Source: a bacterium
GTDB taxonomy: Bacteria; SZUA-182; SZUA-191
Direction of reading: 5' to 3'
NCBI GenBank assembly: GCA_003230535.1
Contig: QIEW01000245.1
Location: 1 to 21,012 of the forward strand
DNA length: 21,012 nucleotides
Below the pieces are notes generated by a model. It did not search any database. It was not told where the DNA came from and was given only the letters and a program-made list of their open reading frames with translations. Below, one piece after another: positions 1 through 8,278 of the stretch. The translations under genes and the position numbers were made by a program. Position 1 is the stretch's first letter. Every line of letters begins with the position of its first letter.

Positions 1-375
1 TGGATAACAATAGGCCGCCAGAATGTTGGTAATCTCCAGCGCCCAACTCACATAATCGTCGGCATTACCGCCCGCGGGCGGCTGTTGAATTCTGGCCAGC
101 AGCCGCGCTAATAAATCGTCATCAGATTCATTAGCTTTCCGGCTGATACCCCATATCCAGGCCCAATGATCCAATTGAGCCGTATCTGATGTGTCGGGGA
201 AAACCTGACGTGAGATCCATTCCTGATAGCGATATAGCCCCCAGACGATAGACGCCAGACAGGCTGATTTCATGTAGATTAGGCTGCCTTGGCTAATATC
301 CACCTCTGGGAACTGGTTCTGCCAATCAGCGAGGATATTGTTGAGGATCGTGTCAAAATCTTTCAAAAAACTCAT
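1..375 (-). CDS. Baseplate J-like protein (Mu gp47-like), 5' part only
   Basis: An open frame starts at ATG 375 and runs off the left edge, so only about 125 N-terminal residues are visible. It begins MSFLKDFDTILNNIL and continues with ADWQNQFPEVDISQGS, the usual opening of Mu gp47/baseplate J proteins, in which a start like 'D..QGS' precedes helical segments and the J domain. An AAGGA ribosome-binding sequence lies about 7 nt upstream of the ATG. It follows the gp46-like gene by about 50 bp, exactly where gp47 lies in Mu. The product is expected to build the baseplate wedge. The body of the J domain is outside the window, so the call rests on the N-terminus and gene order. Confidence 0.8.
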   Translation of the reverse strand, partial: MSFLKDFDTILNNILADWQNQFPEVDISQGSLIYMKSACLASIVWGLYRYQEWISRQVFPDTSDTAQLDHWAWIWGISRKANESDDDLLARLLARIQQPPAGGNADDYVSWALEITNILAAYCYP

Positions 376-427
376 AATTTATTCCTTATATAGAAGCGAC
401 CAACGGGAACGTGTTATAAATCACGAA

Positions 428-763
428 TTATTCCACCTCCACGAAGGTCTGGAAACTTATCTCACGGCCATCGGCTTGGATGACTTCCACCTTGAGGTTC
501 AGCCGGTGTATATTTTTAGAATCCCGCTCGGAGAAAATATCTATCTTAGTGGCTCGCCCGATATCCAGCAGCCATTGGAGAGCTTCCCTACAATATTCCT
601 CCGCCAGGGTTACCGTGCGGTCCGTGAGTTTGGCGCGCCGCAACAGATGCAGCCGGGAACCTTTCGGAACTTTTAGGCTCAGAAATATGTTGTTCATGAT
701 GTCCTCAGATTTATTGAACGTCATGACGCCTAATCCGTTTTCTATTTCAATCCTGAAGTCCAT
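428..763 (-). CDS. Baseplate wedge protein, Mu gp46 (W)-like
   Basis: 111 residues, the normal size of the phage GP46 family. The N-terminus carries the family's typical pattern of a short beta-rich stretch (ENGLGVMTFN), followed by a NIFLSL.VPKGS segment and the AEEYCREALQWLLDIGRA helix that marks GP46/gp25-like baseplate wedge proteins. It sits 3 bp downstream of the gp45-like spike gene and upstream of the gp47-like gene, the Mu order. It is expected to act in the baseplate of the contractile tail. Family and context agree; no oddity seen. Confidence 0.85.
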   Translation of the reverse strand: MDFRIEIENGLGVMTFNKSEDIMNNIFLSLKVPKGSRLHLLRRAKLTDRTVTLAEEYCREALQWLLDIGRATKIDIFSERDSKNIHRLNLKVEVIQADGREISFQTFVEVE

Positions 764-766
764 TAG

Positions 767-1264
767 TTATGTTGCTTTCAGGTTTGTTGTTTTTTGCGCT
801 ACTCCAGCTTGTTGAGTTGGCGCTGCTGTAGAGTATGATCCTGTCGAGACGCCATAATGAGTATGTGCATTGAAAAGCGTCTCCATATTCTCATTCATGA
901 GTTTTAGATGTCCGGCAGCTGCTCCAAGCTCCACTACCGGCGCATTTATGGTTATTTTATTTCCGCTGCTGACCAGGATTTCTTTGTTGCGTTTCAGATG
1001 TATCAGGTCGCCTTCATCCGTCTGAATGGCGACCTCACCTTTTTCTAATGATATTTTGTAGCGCCGATCGGCGGTGGCAATCAAGAAAATTTGGTTTCCC
1101 TGAACCAGGCTAATGCCTTCCGCGCCATCGAGCGGCCTGGAAGCAAAACCGTATTGCTGGAAAAACTCACGATTAGATAATATCTCCCCAGGTCTGCCGG
1201 ACCCGGAAAAACGTCTGATTTCCTCTGCGGACATATCAGTTATGATTGTTCTTATCAATTTCAT
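767..1264 (-). CDS. Baseplate spike / assembly protein, Mu gp45 (gpV)-like
   Basis: 165 residues. The N-terminal part (about 1-60) contains a SGSGRPGEILSNREFFQQYG segment followed by an OB-like stretch (GISLVQGNQIFLIATADRRY). The second half has repeated short beta strands (EKGEVAIQTDEGDLIHL, then ITINAPVVELG) typical of the trimeric beta-helical spike that pierces the outer membrane. The C-terminus contains a GHLKLMNENMETLFNAHTH stretch. Its ATG overlaps the stop of the hub gene as TAATG, implying translational coupling. The product would form the tip of the tail in complex with the gp44-like hub. Confidence 0.82.
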   Translation of the reverse strand: MKLIRTIITDMSAEEIRRFSGSGRPGEILSNREFFQQYGFASRPLDGAEGISLVQGNQIFLIATADRRYKISLEKGEVAIQTDEGDLIHLKRNKEILVSSGNKITINAPVVELGAAAGHLKLMNENMETLFNAHTHYGVSTGSYSTAAPTQQAGVAQKTTNLKAT

Positions 1265-2337
1265 TATGCTGGCAATATCCCCAGTTCAGAAAGTCGGAGC
1301 GTGGTAGTCGTCCCGTCCTGTTTAGAGCGTTCGAATGTCCGGGCATAAACCAGATAATCCTTATCCACCGGGGGTTTAAGCCCCTCATGTTTTAGGTGTG
1401 CAATGGTATTAGTTTGTAAATTCCGCCCCCGTTGCGAATGCCCTTTTACTTTGCATTCGAGGGTAAACCCCTCGAAATTTTGCTTATTCATAATCAGCTT
1501 AGCCTGGTTTTCGGGTTTAGCGCTCACGCTTTCCGACTCAAGCACATAGGGTTTTGCGAATGGAAAATCCTCATTTAGCGCTTCGCCGGATTTGTTCACA
1601 TCGCCCACCCCGAACACGCTGTCCTGCTGCTGGCCTATGACTCTGACTTTGGAGTATTGCTGTGAAATATCCCGGGTGCGGGTGCACTCCAGAACATTAT
1701 TCCCCCGCCCATCAATACGGCAGACAAGGTTGAATATGGCCCGCCCCCTGGTGACGGGCTCGCCGAACACGAATGTCCCGTCCGGGAGATTGAAAAAGAG
1801 TAGACCGGCTGCCAGGGCATACTCCTTCAGCGCCTCAAAGACAGTCCGCCCAGGCTCAATTTGTATGAAATCTTTTTTTTCGGACAGCAGAGTTTCTTTT
1901 TCTTCCCGCACAGGCACCGCTCTATCCTTAGAGCCTGTGCCATAAATTATCTTTGAGCGGTCAATGAATGGCACGCTTTTTAAAAGTTCCTCCGCCAAAT
2001 CCTGTATCGAGGCGTTTTCTTTTGTCTTGAACTCATTTTCAACATACGAATCCACTATCAACCCCATCAAATCACGTCCCTCGACAGTGATGGTATGACT
2101 TGACTTGGAATATGTCTCCGACACCCGGTCGACGATTCCAGTCAATTCCAAAACCTTATTGACATATAGCTGGCATTGGAGACCTGCTTGAATTTCTTTT
2201 TCAAGGTTCCCAAAGTTTGGGTTCGCCAACTCCAGCGAAAACGAATCGGCCGCCTCAAAGAGATCACTCCCCACCTGATAGCTTATGAAATGAGCAATTT
2301 CCTTATTGCCAATCAATACTTTGACTTCATCTGGCAT
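1264..2337 (-). CDS. Baseplate hub protein, Mu gp44 (P)-like
   Basis: 357 residues, close to Mu gpP (about 380). The opening MPDEVKVLIGNKEI followed by DSFSLELANPN is the classic start of gpP/gpD late-control hub proteins. Residues about 60-90 (VEGRDLMGLIVDSY) and 155-210 (PGRTVFEALKEYALAAGLLF, then DGTFVFGEP) are further family signatures. The C-terminus has GRNLQTNTIA and the closing strand TTTTLRLSEL. It should sit at the centre of the baseplate, joining tube and spike. Its start overlaps the end of the upstream gene by 11 nt and its stop overlaps the next start, so it lies in a tightly packed tail operon. Confidence 0.87.
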   Translation of the reverse strand: MPDEVKVLIGNKEIAHFISYQVGSDLFEAADSFSLELANPNFGNLEKEIQAGLQCQLYVNKVLELTGIVDRVSETYSKSSHTITVEGRDLMGLIVDSYVENEFKTKENASIQDLAEELLKSVPFIDRSKIIYGTGSKDRAVPVREEKETLLSEKKDFIQIEPGRTVFEALKEYALAAGLLFFNLPDGTFVFGEPVTRGRAIFNLVCRIDGRGNNVLECTRTRDISQQYSKVRVIGQQQDSVFGVGDVNKSGEALNEDFPFAKPYVLESESVSAKPENQAKLIMNKQNFEGFTLECKVKGHSQRGRNLQTNTIAHLKHEGLKPPVDKDYLVYARTFERSKQDGTTTTLRLSELGILPA

Positions 2338-3655
2338 AGATATTTATCTTTCCGCTCACGAAATTAGTGTTTGAAATCTGCGGGTTTATGGACAAAATCC
2401 GCGGTGCATAGTTATACGGCAGCCCATACATAAGACAAATCAGATGCAGCGGCGTGGGGTTATATATTTCCACCTGTATTATTTTTTCCCGCTCCAGCTT
2501 GATGATGTTTACATGCTGGAGGAGCGTCCGGGCTATGTTTTTTAGCGCTTGCATTTTCCTGGCCTGATCAATGGCGGCTTGCAGATACTCCCTGGCCGCC
2601 GCCAGTGATTTTTCTATCTGTCCCACGGTATAAATCTCCGGCATGGGTTCAGTCTTGACATAATTTCCCGCTACATCAAAGCTTTTTGTGTTTTCAACCT
2701 GGCGAACCTCCGCCCGCTCCGCCTCATCCGCGGCATACATCTCCGCCAGATCCAGGGCGGCCACCTGTGCGCCCGTAATTTGGAGGTGCTTGCGGATAGA
2801 TTCCTGGGCCGCTGTTTTGGCCTCGGAGATCTTAGTTGTAGCATTATAAGTTTCGTTGAGTTCAAGGGATTCCTCTAGGGCAGACAACCCATCCTCAAAA
2901 CTTTGGAGGAAACGCTCCGGAGCGTCCGCCAAATTTTCGTACAGAATCACGTATCTTTCGGCTGCCTTGGCGATGGCGCCTATAATCCGGCCCGGCAGGT
3001 TCACGCCATAGTCAATCGAGGCGATTAGCGAATTAGCGGGATTGGAAATAGTAGCCAGTGTCGCCTCCAGTTTGCCTTCCAATTCGCTTATTTTTCCGAC
3101 ATACGCCCGGGCAGTGGCACCTAAACCTGTGAATTGCTCCAGAATGCTTTTTCCCGGGTCCAATGTTTCTGCTGTGATAGCTTTCGCTTCCGTACCGAGA
3201 GCGATTTCCGTATCCTCGGCAAACTCATCCGCCTGCTGCTCCTGGCCATCCCCAAAGGTTGTTTCCGTCGCTCCCTTCACATCCTCCCGGTATGCGGTCT
3301 CGATATCGATCCGGAGATTTTCCACGAACGTCAGATCTATCTCCGCCAGACGTATCCGGTCATCATGCCGGATACTCGTCCGCTCAATTTTCCCTTGCAT
3401 GAGTCCATACCTGGGATGATCTAACTCCAGGAGGTCGGTTTCTTCCAGCAGGTCTATGAGGTCAAGATGCTCCTCATAATTATGATTATCGAAAAAACAA
3501 CGAAAATTTATGGTGTGGGCGCTCTGGCCCATATCTTCAAGCTCCGCCCCGTTAACGTGCGGATATTCATGCTTTATGATAGCTTTCGGGAACTCATCGG
3601 AGATGGTTTCGATCTTCAACTCGATCCCGTTTATGACGGCTTTTTCGCGTGCCAT
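2327..3655 (-). CDS. DNA circularization / baseplate protein, Mu gp43 (N)-like
   Basis: 442 residues, near Mu gpN (about 490). The N-terminal ~100 residues match the pattern of the DNA-circulation N-terminal domain: basic start, then an ETISDEFPKAIIKHEYPHVN-type strand and a loop ending INFRCFF. The middle (about 160-370) is predicted helical and rich in Ala and Glu. The C-terminus (NPTPLHLICLMYGLPYNY) resembles the short LysM-like tail motif seen in tail tip proteins. In Mu this protein links tape measure and hub. Its start overlaps the tape-measure stop by 25 nt. Despite the historical family name, a structural baseplate role is more likely than DNA circularization here. Confidence 0.83.
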   Translation of the reverse strand: MAREKAVINGIELKIETISDEFPKAIIKHEYPHVNGAELEDMGQSAHTINFRCFFDNHNYEEHLDLIDLLEETDLLELDHPRYGLMQGKIERTSIRHDDRIRLAEIDLTFVENLRIDIETAYREDVKGATETTFGDGQEQQADEFAEDTEIALGTEAKAITAETLDPGKSILEQFTGLGATARAYVGKISELEGKLEATLATISNPANSLIASIDYGVNLPGRIIGAIAKAAERYVILYENLADAPERFLQSFEDGLSALEESLELNETYNATTKISEAKTAAQESIRKHLQITGAQVAALDLAEMYAADEAERAEVRQVENTKSFDVAGNYVKTEPMPEIYTVGQIEKSLAAAREYLQAAIDQARKMQALKNIARTLLQHVNIIKLEREKIIQVEIYNPTPLHLICLMYGLPYNYAPRILSINPQISNTNFVSGKINIYAR

Positions 3656-5412
3656 AAGGCGCCCCTCGGGATTGGTTTTACGTTCACCCGTGTATTCATA
3701 TCGTTGGTTTTGGTGGTCACCCTGCCGCGCTCCTGGTCAATCTGGATATTGAGATTGATTTTATTCTCCACCAACCGACTCTTCATATGCTCAGGCACGC
3801 CGACTAATGCCGGTGTGCCTGCTATTAAATTAGCGAGCTTATCGGTGATACCAATCCAGCGATCAATGAGGCTCCCCAAGCCATAGCCGATTGCCAGGCC
3901 GGCCCCGGCAGTCGCCAGAACTGTCCCTGTTCCAGCCGTGGCTGCAGATCCCGCCAGCGTAGCTCCCAGGCTGCCCATACTCGCTAACCTACCAAGCCAG
4001 GCGGCGGGCAAAAACGACGGCGAATTCCCTACCCAACGTAAAAGTCCTCCCGCAGTTCGGCGAGATGCCTCTCCCGCCAACACCGTTCCTGGTGTTTCAC
4101 CACCACCACCAACTCCACCTGCCGGCCAATTCGTTACAAAAACGGGCTGGACGCCGGTAACTGCTTCCACAGCTTGTCCGGCGGCAGTAAGACCAATTGT
4201 GGCGGCGGTTCCAGCCGCCACGCCGCCCAGGGATGCCCCGGAGACAGCTGCCGATAGTGATTTATTCTTCTGGGCTATTTCACCCAAGGCCGTCATCCAT
4301 TCATTTGTTTTTTTGACTACCGGCGTCAGCCACTTTAGGGCCGGCTGAAACAATTCGGCGAGGACTGACGTGGATGTACCGCTCAGAGATTCCAGTTGCT
4401 TAAAAAACCCTCGCATTCGGATGCGTAGCTTCTGTTGTAGCGACAATGAGCCTTTCATAGCATCGTTTATATTTTCATATGATCCTTCTCCTTCTGACAT
4501 GAGGGCAAAAGCTACTTGCGAACCCCGGCGGCCGAATATTTTGTCTAATATTTCCAGCTGTTTGGCTTCCCCAAGACCCTTAAGGTTTTCTTGGAGTATG
4601 TTGGTGATTTCAGCTAAATCCTTCAGGTTACCGTGGGCGTCCCGAAACGTTTTCGTTTTGGCTGCTTCCGTGAAAAATTCCCGTAAGGCCGTTCCGGCCA
4701 TGCTGGCGTCGACACCGCTCTTAGCGAGCATGGCGGACAGCGTAAACATTTCTTTTATCGGTCGCTTCAATTTTGCCATCGCCGGGGCGGCATATTTAGC
4801 GGTCTCAACTATTTCCGCCGCGCCCACCGGGGCGGCGGAGGCGGTACGTGATACCATGTCCGCCAGTTCCATGAATTCCGAGGCTTTGATGCCGAACGGG
4901 GTAGCAATGCCAATCAGCCCTTTACCTGTCTTTGCGGCATCCATGTTTTCATAGACCGCCAGTGCGGCGGAGGCGGCCGCCGCGCCTTGCTTGCCGATTA
5001 CATCGGAAACGGCTGCGCCGGATTTTAGGAGCTGCTTCTCCAGCGCCACTATCTGCGCCTGATTGAACGGCGTCCAGGCCTGGATGGTAAAGGCGGTCGA
5101 TTTTATTTTCGTTAGATTTTTTTCCAACTCCTTTGCATTCTTTGCGGCGCCAGCCATTTCCGCCCTGGCGCCTAACATTTCAGACTGCAAATTACCGGCG
5201 GCGTCCAGAGCCGGTTTCAGGGATTTCGCCAGCGTCCTGGTCCCTACCGCCGAGATCGCCGCCCATTTGAAGGATTTATTCATCCGATCAAAGGCGGCCT
5301 GCACCTCTTCACCGCCCGCCGCCAGCGACGCCAGGCGGGATTTTACCCGCCCGACCACTTGACTTAGCTGGTCAATCGCTGTAAACTTAATTGCAAGAGA
5401 GGCAACGCTCAT
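3631..5412 (-). CDS. Tail tape measure protein, Mu gp42-like
   Basis: 593 residues. The N-terminal ~100 residues are helical and begin with the usual LAIKFTAIDQLSQVVGRVKS stretch. Residues about 100-320 carry the TP901-type tape-measure core (NLTKIKSTAFTIQAWTPFNQ, SAMLAKSGVDASMAGTALREF, LDKIFGRRGSQVAFAL). A Gly/Ala-rich hydrophobic region near residues 475-530 fits the membrane-interacting segment of tape measures. The Shine-Dalgarno sequence is weak (only GAAAGA). Length is modest, which predicts a rather short tail. It follows the frameshifted chaperone gene, as in nearly all long-tailed phages. Confidence 0.9.
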   Translation of the reverse strand: MSVASLAIKFTAIDQLSQVVGRVKSRLASLAAGGEEVQAAFDRMNKSFKWAAISAVGTRTLAKSLKPALDAAGNLQSEMLGARAEMAGAAKNAKELEKNLTKIKSTAFTIQAWTPFNQAQIVALEKQLLKSGAAVSDVIGKQGAAAASAALAVYENMDAAKTGKGLIGIATPFGIKASEFMELADMVSRTASAAPVGAAEIVETAKYAAPAMAKLKRPIKEMFTLSAMLAKSGVDASMAGTALREFFTEAAKTKTFRDAHGNLKDLAEITNILQENLKGLGEAKQLEILDKIFGRRGSQVAFALMSEGEGSYENINDAMKGSLSLQQKLRIRMRGFFKQLESLSGTSTSVLAELFQPALKWLTPVVKKTNEWMTALGEIAQKNKSLSAAVSGASLGGVAAGTAATIGLTAAGQAVEAVTGVQPVFVTNWPAGGVGGGGETPGTVLAGEASRRTAGGLLRWVGNSPSFLPAAWLGRLASMGSLGATLAGSAATAGTGTVLATAGAGLAIGYGLGSLIDRWIGITDKLANLIAGTPALVGVPEHMKSRLVENKINLNIQIDQERGRVTTKTNDMNTRVNVKPIPRGALWHAKKPS

Positions 5413-5470
5413 GATTTTTTATCTTTCTTTTTTTGCAGGCGGAATACTTTTCCTTCTGTTCGTTTATTTT

Positions 5471-5488
5471 GCCGGCCGAATAGCCGGC
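5471..5488 (-). other. Short GC-rich hairpin between chaperone and tape-measure genes
   Basis: Two GCCGGC arms (5471-5476 and 5483-5488) separated by 6 nt lie in the 97-nt gap between the stop of the frameshifted chaperone frame (5510) and the tape-measure start (5412). There is no T-run on the downstream side in the transcribed strand, so a classical intrinsic terminator is unlikely. It may tune tape-measure translation or stabilise mRNA. Seen directly; role inferred. Confidence 0.4.
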
Positions 5489-5509
5489 TTTTTGGGCCGC
5501 ATCCTTTGG

Positions 5510-5975
5510 CTATGGCTCCACGCGATAGGTAATCCGCTTTTCCGGGTTCGTTAGCTCTTCATAGACATCCATATAACCCTCAATCTCCTGAGGCGTCATG
5601 CCCATAATGACCTCATGAGAAAACCCAAGTTTCAGCAGGCACAACACTACCTTATGCCACGTCCTTTGCCGGGCTGCGAAAATTACCCAGGCGACCGTCC
5701 AGCGCCCCTTGTGCGGCTATTAATATCCGCAGGTCGTAGTCGGCCAAACCCATAAGCAGATCCGGTGTTATCTTTTCGCCGCTAAGCTGCCCCAGCCGGA
5801 CTATCTGACTTGCCAGGACACACAACCCCATGTAGTTGTCGTCAGTTTTCGACCGCTCATATTGTTCAGCGATGTCAAACGAGTCCCGCACAAACAAGGG
5901 CCGAAGCTCATATTCTTTATGCGTTTTCCCTTCATGCTCCAACCCCAACGCTAATTTGCCTTTTTCTGTGATCAT
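5510..5975 (-). CDS. Tail assembly chaperone, frameshifted long product (gp41' / gpGT-like)
   Basis: Downstream of the gp41 stop (5652) a second frame, net +1 (equivalently -2) relative to gp41, stays open through the 3' end of gp41 and continues to a TAG at 5510. It encodes a helical extension (HKVVLCLLKLGFSHE, then MTPQEIEGYMDVYEEL) and has no good start of its own. The extension has the look of the T-domain of tail assembly chaperones, and the tape-measure gene follows directly. Candidate slip points inside the overlap are CAAGGGGCG (5711-5703, GGG can re-pair +1) and AATTTTCGC (5684-5676, TTT to TTC +1). A +1 shift gives about 154 residues. That a frameshift joins them is inferred from the conserved chaperone arrangement. 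Confidence 0.65.
5652..5975 (-). CDS. Tail assembly chaperone, short product, Mu gp41-like
   Basis: 107 residues, matching the small tail assembly chaperone of Mu-like phages. It has the family's mostly helical make-up: ELRPLFVRDSFDIAEQYER, then YMGLCVLASQIVRLGQL and LLMGLADYDLRILIAAQGAL. It starts 4 nt inside the end of the tail tube gene (ATGA-type overlap) and is followed by the frameshifted extension and the tape measure. Expected role: binds the tape measure protein during tail assembly and is absent from the finished virion. Confidence 0.85.
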   Translation of the reverse strand: MITEKGKLALGLEHEGKTHKEYELRPLFVRDSFDIAEQYERSKTDDNYMGLCVLASQIVRLGQLSGEKITPDLLMGLADYDLRILIAAQGALDGRLGNFRSPAKDVA

Positions 5976-6337
5976 TCCTTTATCCTGTCTGCTGCGAACA
6001 GCTTTACTTCTCTGATTGCATCGCCTTCGCCATCCAGTTTCGCTCCGCCGACTTCGCTCGGATAAACGCCGGTATAAGTGTGTCGTTTCCCGGAGGGATA
6101 CTCCACAGTGAGCCTGGCATCGTTGACCGCTTCCCAGTCATATTCCGGGTCGGTGACCGGCACAATATAGTCAATTTCCATATCCTTATACCGCGCCGTC
6201 TTTTCGGCGGCGCCGGTATCATCCATCGTATCGACCGGGTCCCAAAGGCTAACGTTGGGCTCCCGGAAGCCTTTGATGCCCCTAATCCTGACGCCATTTA
6301 GCGTCAGGATTACTGTCCGTGCATATTGTTTGCTCAT
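5972..6337 (-). CDS. Tail tube protein, Mu gp40 (M)-like
   Basis: 121 residues, almost the same length as Mu gpM (about 118). It is predicted mostly beta, with the tube-family pattern RTVILTLNGVRIRGIKGF near the start and a long charged loop (ETAEKTARYKD-like segment around 40-50) before the second sheet. The C-terminus GAKLDGEGDAIREVKLF is characteristic. A GAGGTG ribosome-binding site precedes the ATG. It lies directly after the sheath gene, the universal order in contractile tails. It polymerises into the inner tube through which DNA passes. Confidence 0.88.
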   Translation of the reverse strand: MSKQYARTVILTLNGVRIRGIKGFREPNVSLWDPVDTMDDTGAAEKTARYKDMEIDYIVPVTDPEYDWEAVNDARLTVEYPSGKRHTYTGVYPSEVGGAKLDGEGDAIREVKLFAADRIKE

Positions 6338-6353
6338 TTTTCACCTCATTTTT

Positions 6354-8066
6354 TCAGCTTAGTATTAGGCCGAATTGCAGGGCGGTAACATGCAACGCCC
6401 CGACAATATCTATCGGCACATAACAATCCAGACGATTCACATCGGTCGCATTATCCTGCACTACCAATGAATCCTTGTGGACATCGACATTTTTAATGAT
6501 TTCAGCTTCTTCAAGCCGCTTCTGGCGAGCAAAGATTTCAGACCAGATCTCTTTCGTGATTCGATCGGTCTTTTTCACTCCCGTGAAACGAAGAGCTATG
6601 GCAGCCACTATGTCTTTTCTGACATAATCCAAGCCGGTTATAGTTCCGAGTTCCCGCTGGGAGGTGTCCGGGACACCCTGGTCATTTTCCGTGCGGGTAG
6701 TGACCGCCCGCACAATTTCGACCACCTCGCCGCTGTTTACCCCAAGTGGGGTTAAACCGCCCAGAAGCAGACTTTCATGCTCGGCCCTGGTGAGCCGATC
6801 CGATAGCGTCGGCGCATGCAGGTTTTTTATGTCCACGCCGTCCAGCGAGGTCACCGCATCAAATCGGGCGGCGATCATAGCGGCATATCCGGCAGCCAGC
6901 TCATATGGTATGTCCTGATACTTGCTCCCGCTGTTTTTAATAAAGGGGATATTGACCCGCCCGTGATTGACGCCGTCAGCCAGTGATATGCCCGACGCCA
7001 CCAAGCCGGTGTACCCGCTGACGCCGATGGCGCTCCGCTGTTCAACCGGACCGGAAACTTCATCCAGATGCACTTTCAGTTTCCCGAGAGCCGCAGCATC
7101 ATTATAAGGATTTACGTAGATGGTATAGTCGCCTGCGGCGGCGGCATCCGTGGCGTCATCTATGTCGGGGTCGGTAGCGCCTGAAGCCATGTCGCTAATG
7201 GCACAGGTAATGCCCAGGGCGGTCATATCATATGCCAAGGGGATTTGGTTACCTACCACGCCTCCGTTTTTGGCGGTCATGTTCACCTTACCGGCGGTTG
7301 TCTGGTCGACTGCCGGATCCGCCGGCAATTGATCCAGATAGTCAGCGATTTTGTTTTGCCAGGCGATGGCCACTTCGGCGGCGGCATCGTTTTTGGCAAT
7401 ATTTATTTCCATCATTTTCCCGCCGAGATAACCGCGGAAATATCCCGCCGCCACACAGGTGCCGGAAAATGTGTATGCTCCAGCGGAAACTACCGCCGCG
7501 CCGTCATCATCCAGCGCACAGACGAATAGCTGATACGCTTGTCCAGCGGCCAAGGCCGCCCGGGCCATCATATGCACCATCGAGCCGTAGCCTAACTTAA
7601 CAGCGGCTTCCACATCAGACCAAATTTGTGTCGGCACCTTCTCCGCTACCGTCGGGTCCGGCCAAGCCCCAAAACGCCACTCGTCATCCACTGCATGTCC
7701 GGTGGTCGCGCCAAAAGTCACGGTGACGCCATCCTCCAGCGCCTGTGCCGAGCCGGTAATATCCGTCTCAGATGACCAGGTTACGCCGCGGTCTATGGAA
7801 TACTGAAACTTGTCAGTTGCCGCGGCCACGGATATTTTCACCCAACAATTCTTTTTGGCATCGCCGGTATATGTGCCTCCGGCGGTGCAGTCATTGAGCG
7901 TCCCGCCCTGCCACCGGGCGGGTTCTATCCGCGCCTTAAGTCGCTGGCCCAGGAGCATGAGTTTCTGAATATTTTCAATGAGCGACCGGTTGGCCTTGCT
8001 GAAATCGAATTCCCCGTAGACGCCGGGGATAAGGGTATATGGAATATCATTAAAAACTATCTGCAT
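6354..8066 (-). CDS. Contractile tail sheath protein, Mu gp39 (L)-like, with an inserted beta domain
   Basis: 570 residues, longer than Mu gpL (about 495). The N-terminus (IPYTLIPGVYGEFDFSKA) and the region ending KLMLLGQRL are typical of Mu L sheaths. The match resumes near residue 145 (VPTQIWSDVEAAVKLGYGSM). Residues about 52-135 are an insert with YTGDAKKNCWVKI, YSIDRGVTWS and GVTVTFGATTGHAVDDEWRF, a beta-sandwich-like module also seen in other phage tail proteins. The C-terminal third has the conserved ITGLDYVRKDIVAAIALRF and LVVQDNATDVNRLD segments. The start overlaps the gp38 stop (TAATG) and has a strong AAGGAGGG upstream. The sheath contracts to drive the tube into the cell. Confidence 0.93.
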   Translation of the reverse strand: MQIVFNDIPYTLIPGVYGEFDFSKANRSLIENIQKLMLLGQRLKARIEPARWQGGTLNDCTAGGTYTGDAKKNCWVKISVAAATDKFQYSIDRGVTWSSETDITGSAQALEDGVTVTFGATTGHAVDDEWRFGAWPDPTVAEKVPTQIWSDVEAAVKLGYGSMVHMMARAALAAGQAYQLFVCALDDDGAAVVSAGAYTFSGTCVAAGYFRGYLGGKMMEINIAKNDAAAEVAIAWQNKIADYLDQLPADPAVDQTTAGKVNMTAKNGGVVGNQIPLAYDMTALGITCAISDMASGATDPDIDDATDAAAAGDYTIYVNPYNDAAALGKLKVHLDEVSGPVEQRSAIGVSGYTGLVASGISLADGVNHGRVNIPFIKNSGSKYQDIPYELAAGYAAMIAARFDAVTSLDGVDIKNLHAPTLSDRLTRAEHESLLLGGLTPLGVNSGEVVEIVRAVTTRTENDQGVPDTSQRELGTITGLDYVRKDIVAAIALRFTGVKKTDRITKEIWSEIFARQKRLEEAEIIKNVDVHKDSLVVQDNATDVNRLDCYVPIDIVGALHVTALQFGLILS

Positions 8067-8266
8067 TATTTACCGCCCTCCTTTCGAGGCTTCGCTGAAG
8101 GTTTTTGGTTGGTTGTTTCTAAGGGCACTTCGATCAGCGATCCTTCAGCCACCAGCCGCCGGTAATAGCTGTTGTTGGGCACATTCACGGCCTTGTCGTC
8201 GGTGATATGCTGCCCCGGTTTGCCACGCACGGGGATCTTCCCGCCTGGTATTGCTTTCATTAGCAT
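8066..8266 (-). CDS. DUF2635-type protein, Mu gp38-like
   Basis: 66 residues. The core (GGKIPVRGKPGQHITDDKAVNVPNNSYYRRLVAEGSLIEV, residues about 8-48) fits DUF2635, a tiny protein encoded just before the sheath in Mu-like phages; the 'P..SYY.RRL..G.L' pattern is diagnostic. The C-terminus is a basic tail. A GGAGG sequence lies 7 nt before the ATG. The molecular role of the family is not established. It is coupled to the sheath gene by a stop/start overlap. Confidence 0.82.
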   Translation of the reverse strand: MLMKAIPGGKIPVRGKPGQHITDDKAVNVPNNSYYRRLVAEGSLIEVPLETTNQKPSAKPRKEGGK

Positions 8267-8278
8267 TTGTTGTCCTCC

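Noticed and set aside
338-676. Plus-strand open frame near the left edge
   Set aside because: It overlaps two tail genes in antisense and has no start signal; gp46 and gp47-like genes explain the region.
4370-4954. Long open frame on the plus strand opposite the tape-measure gene
   Set aside because: It mirrors the codon structure of the recognised tape-measure gene, has no ribosome-binding site and no family features.
5471-5488. GCCGGC hairpin as an intrinsic terminator
   Set aside because: No T-run follows in the transcribed direction and the tape-measure gene must be transcribed through it.
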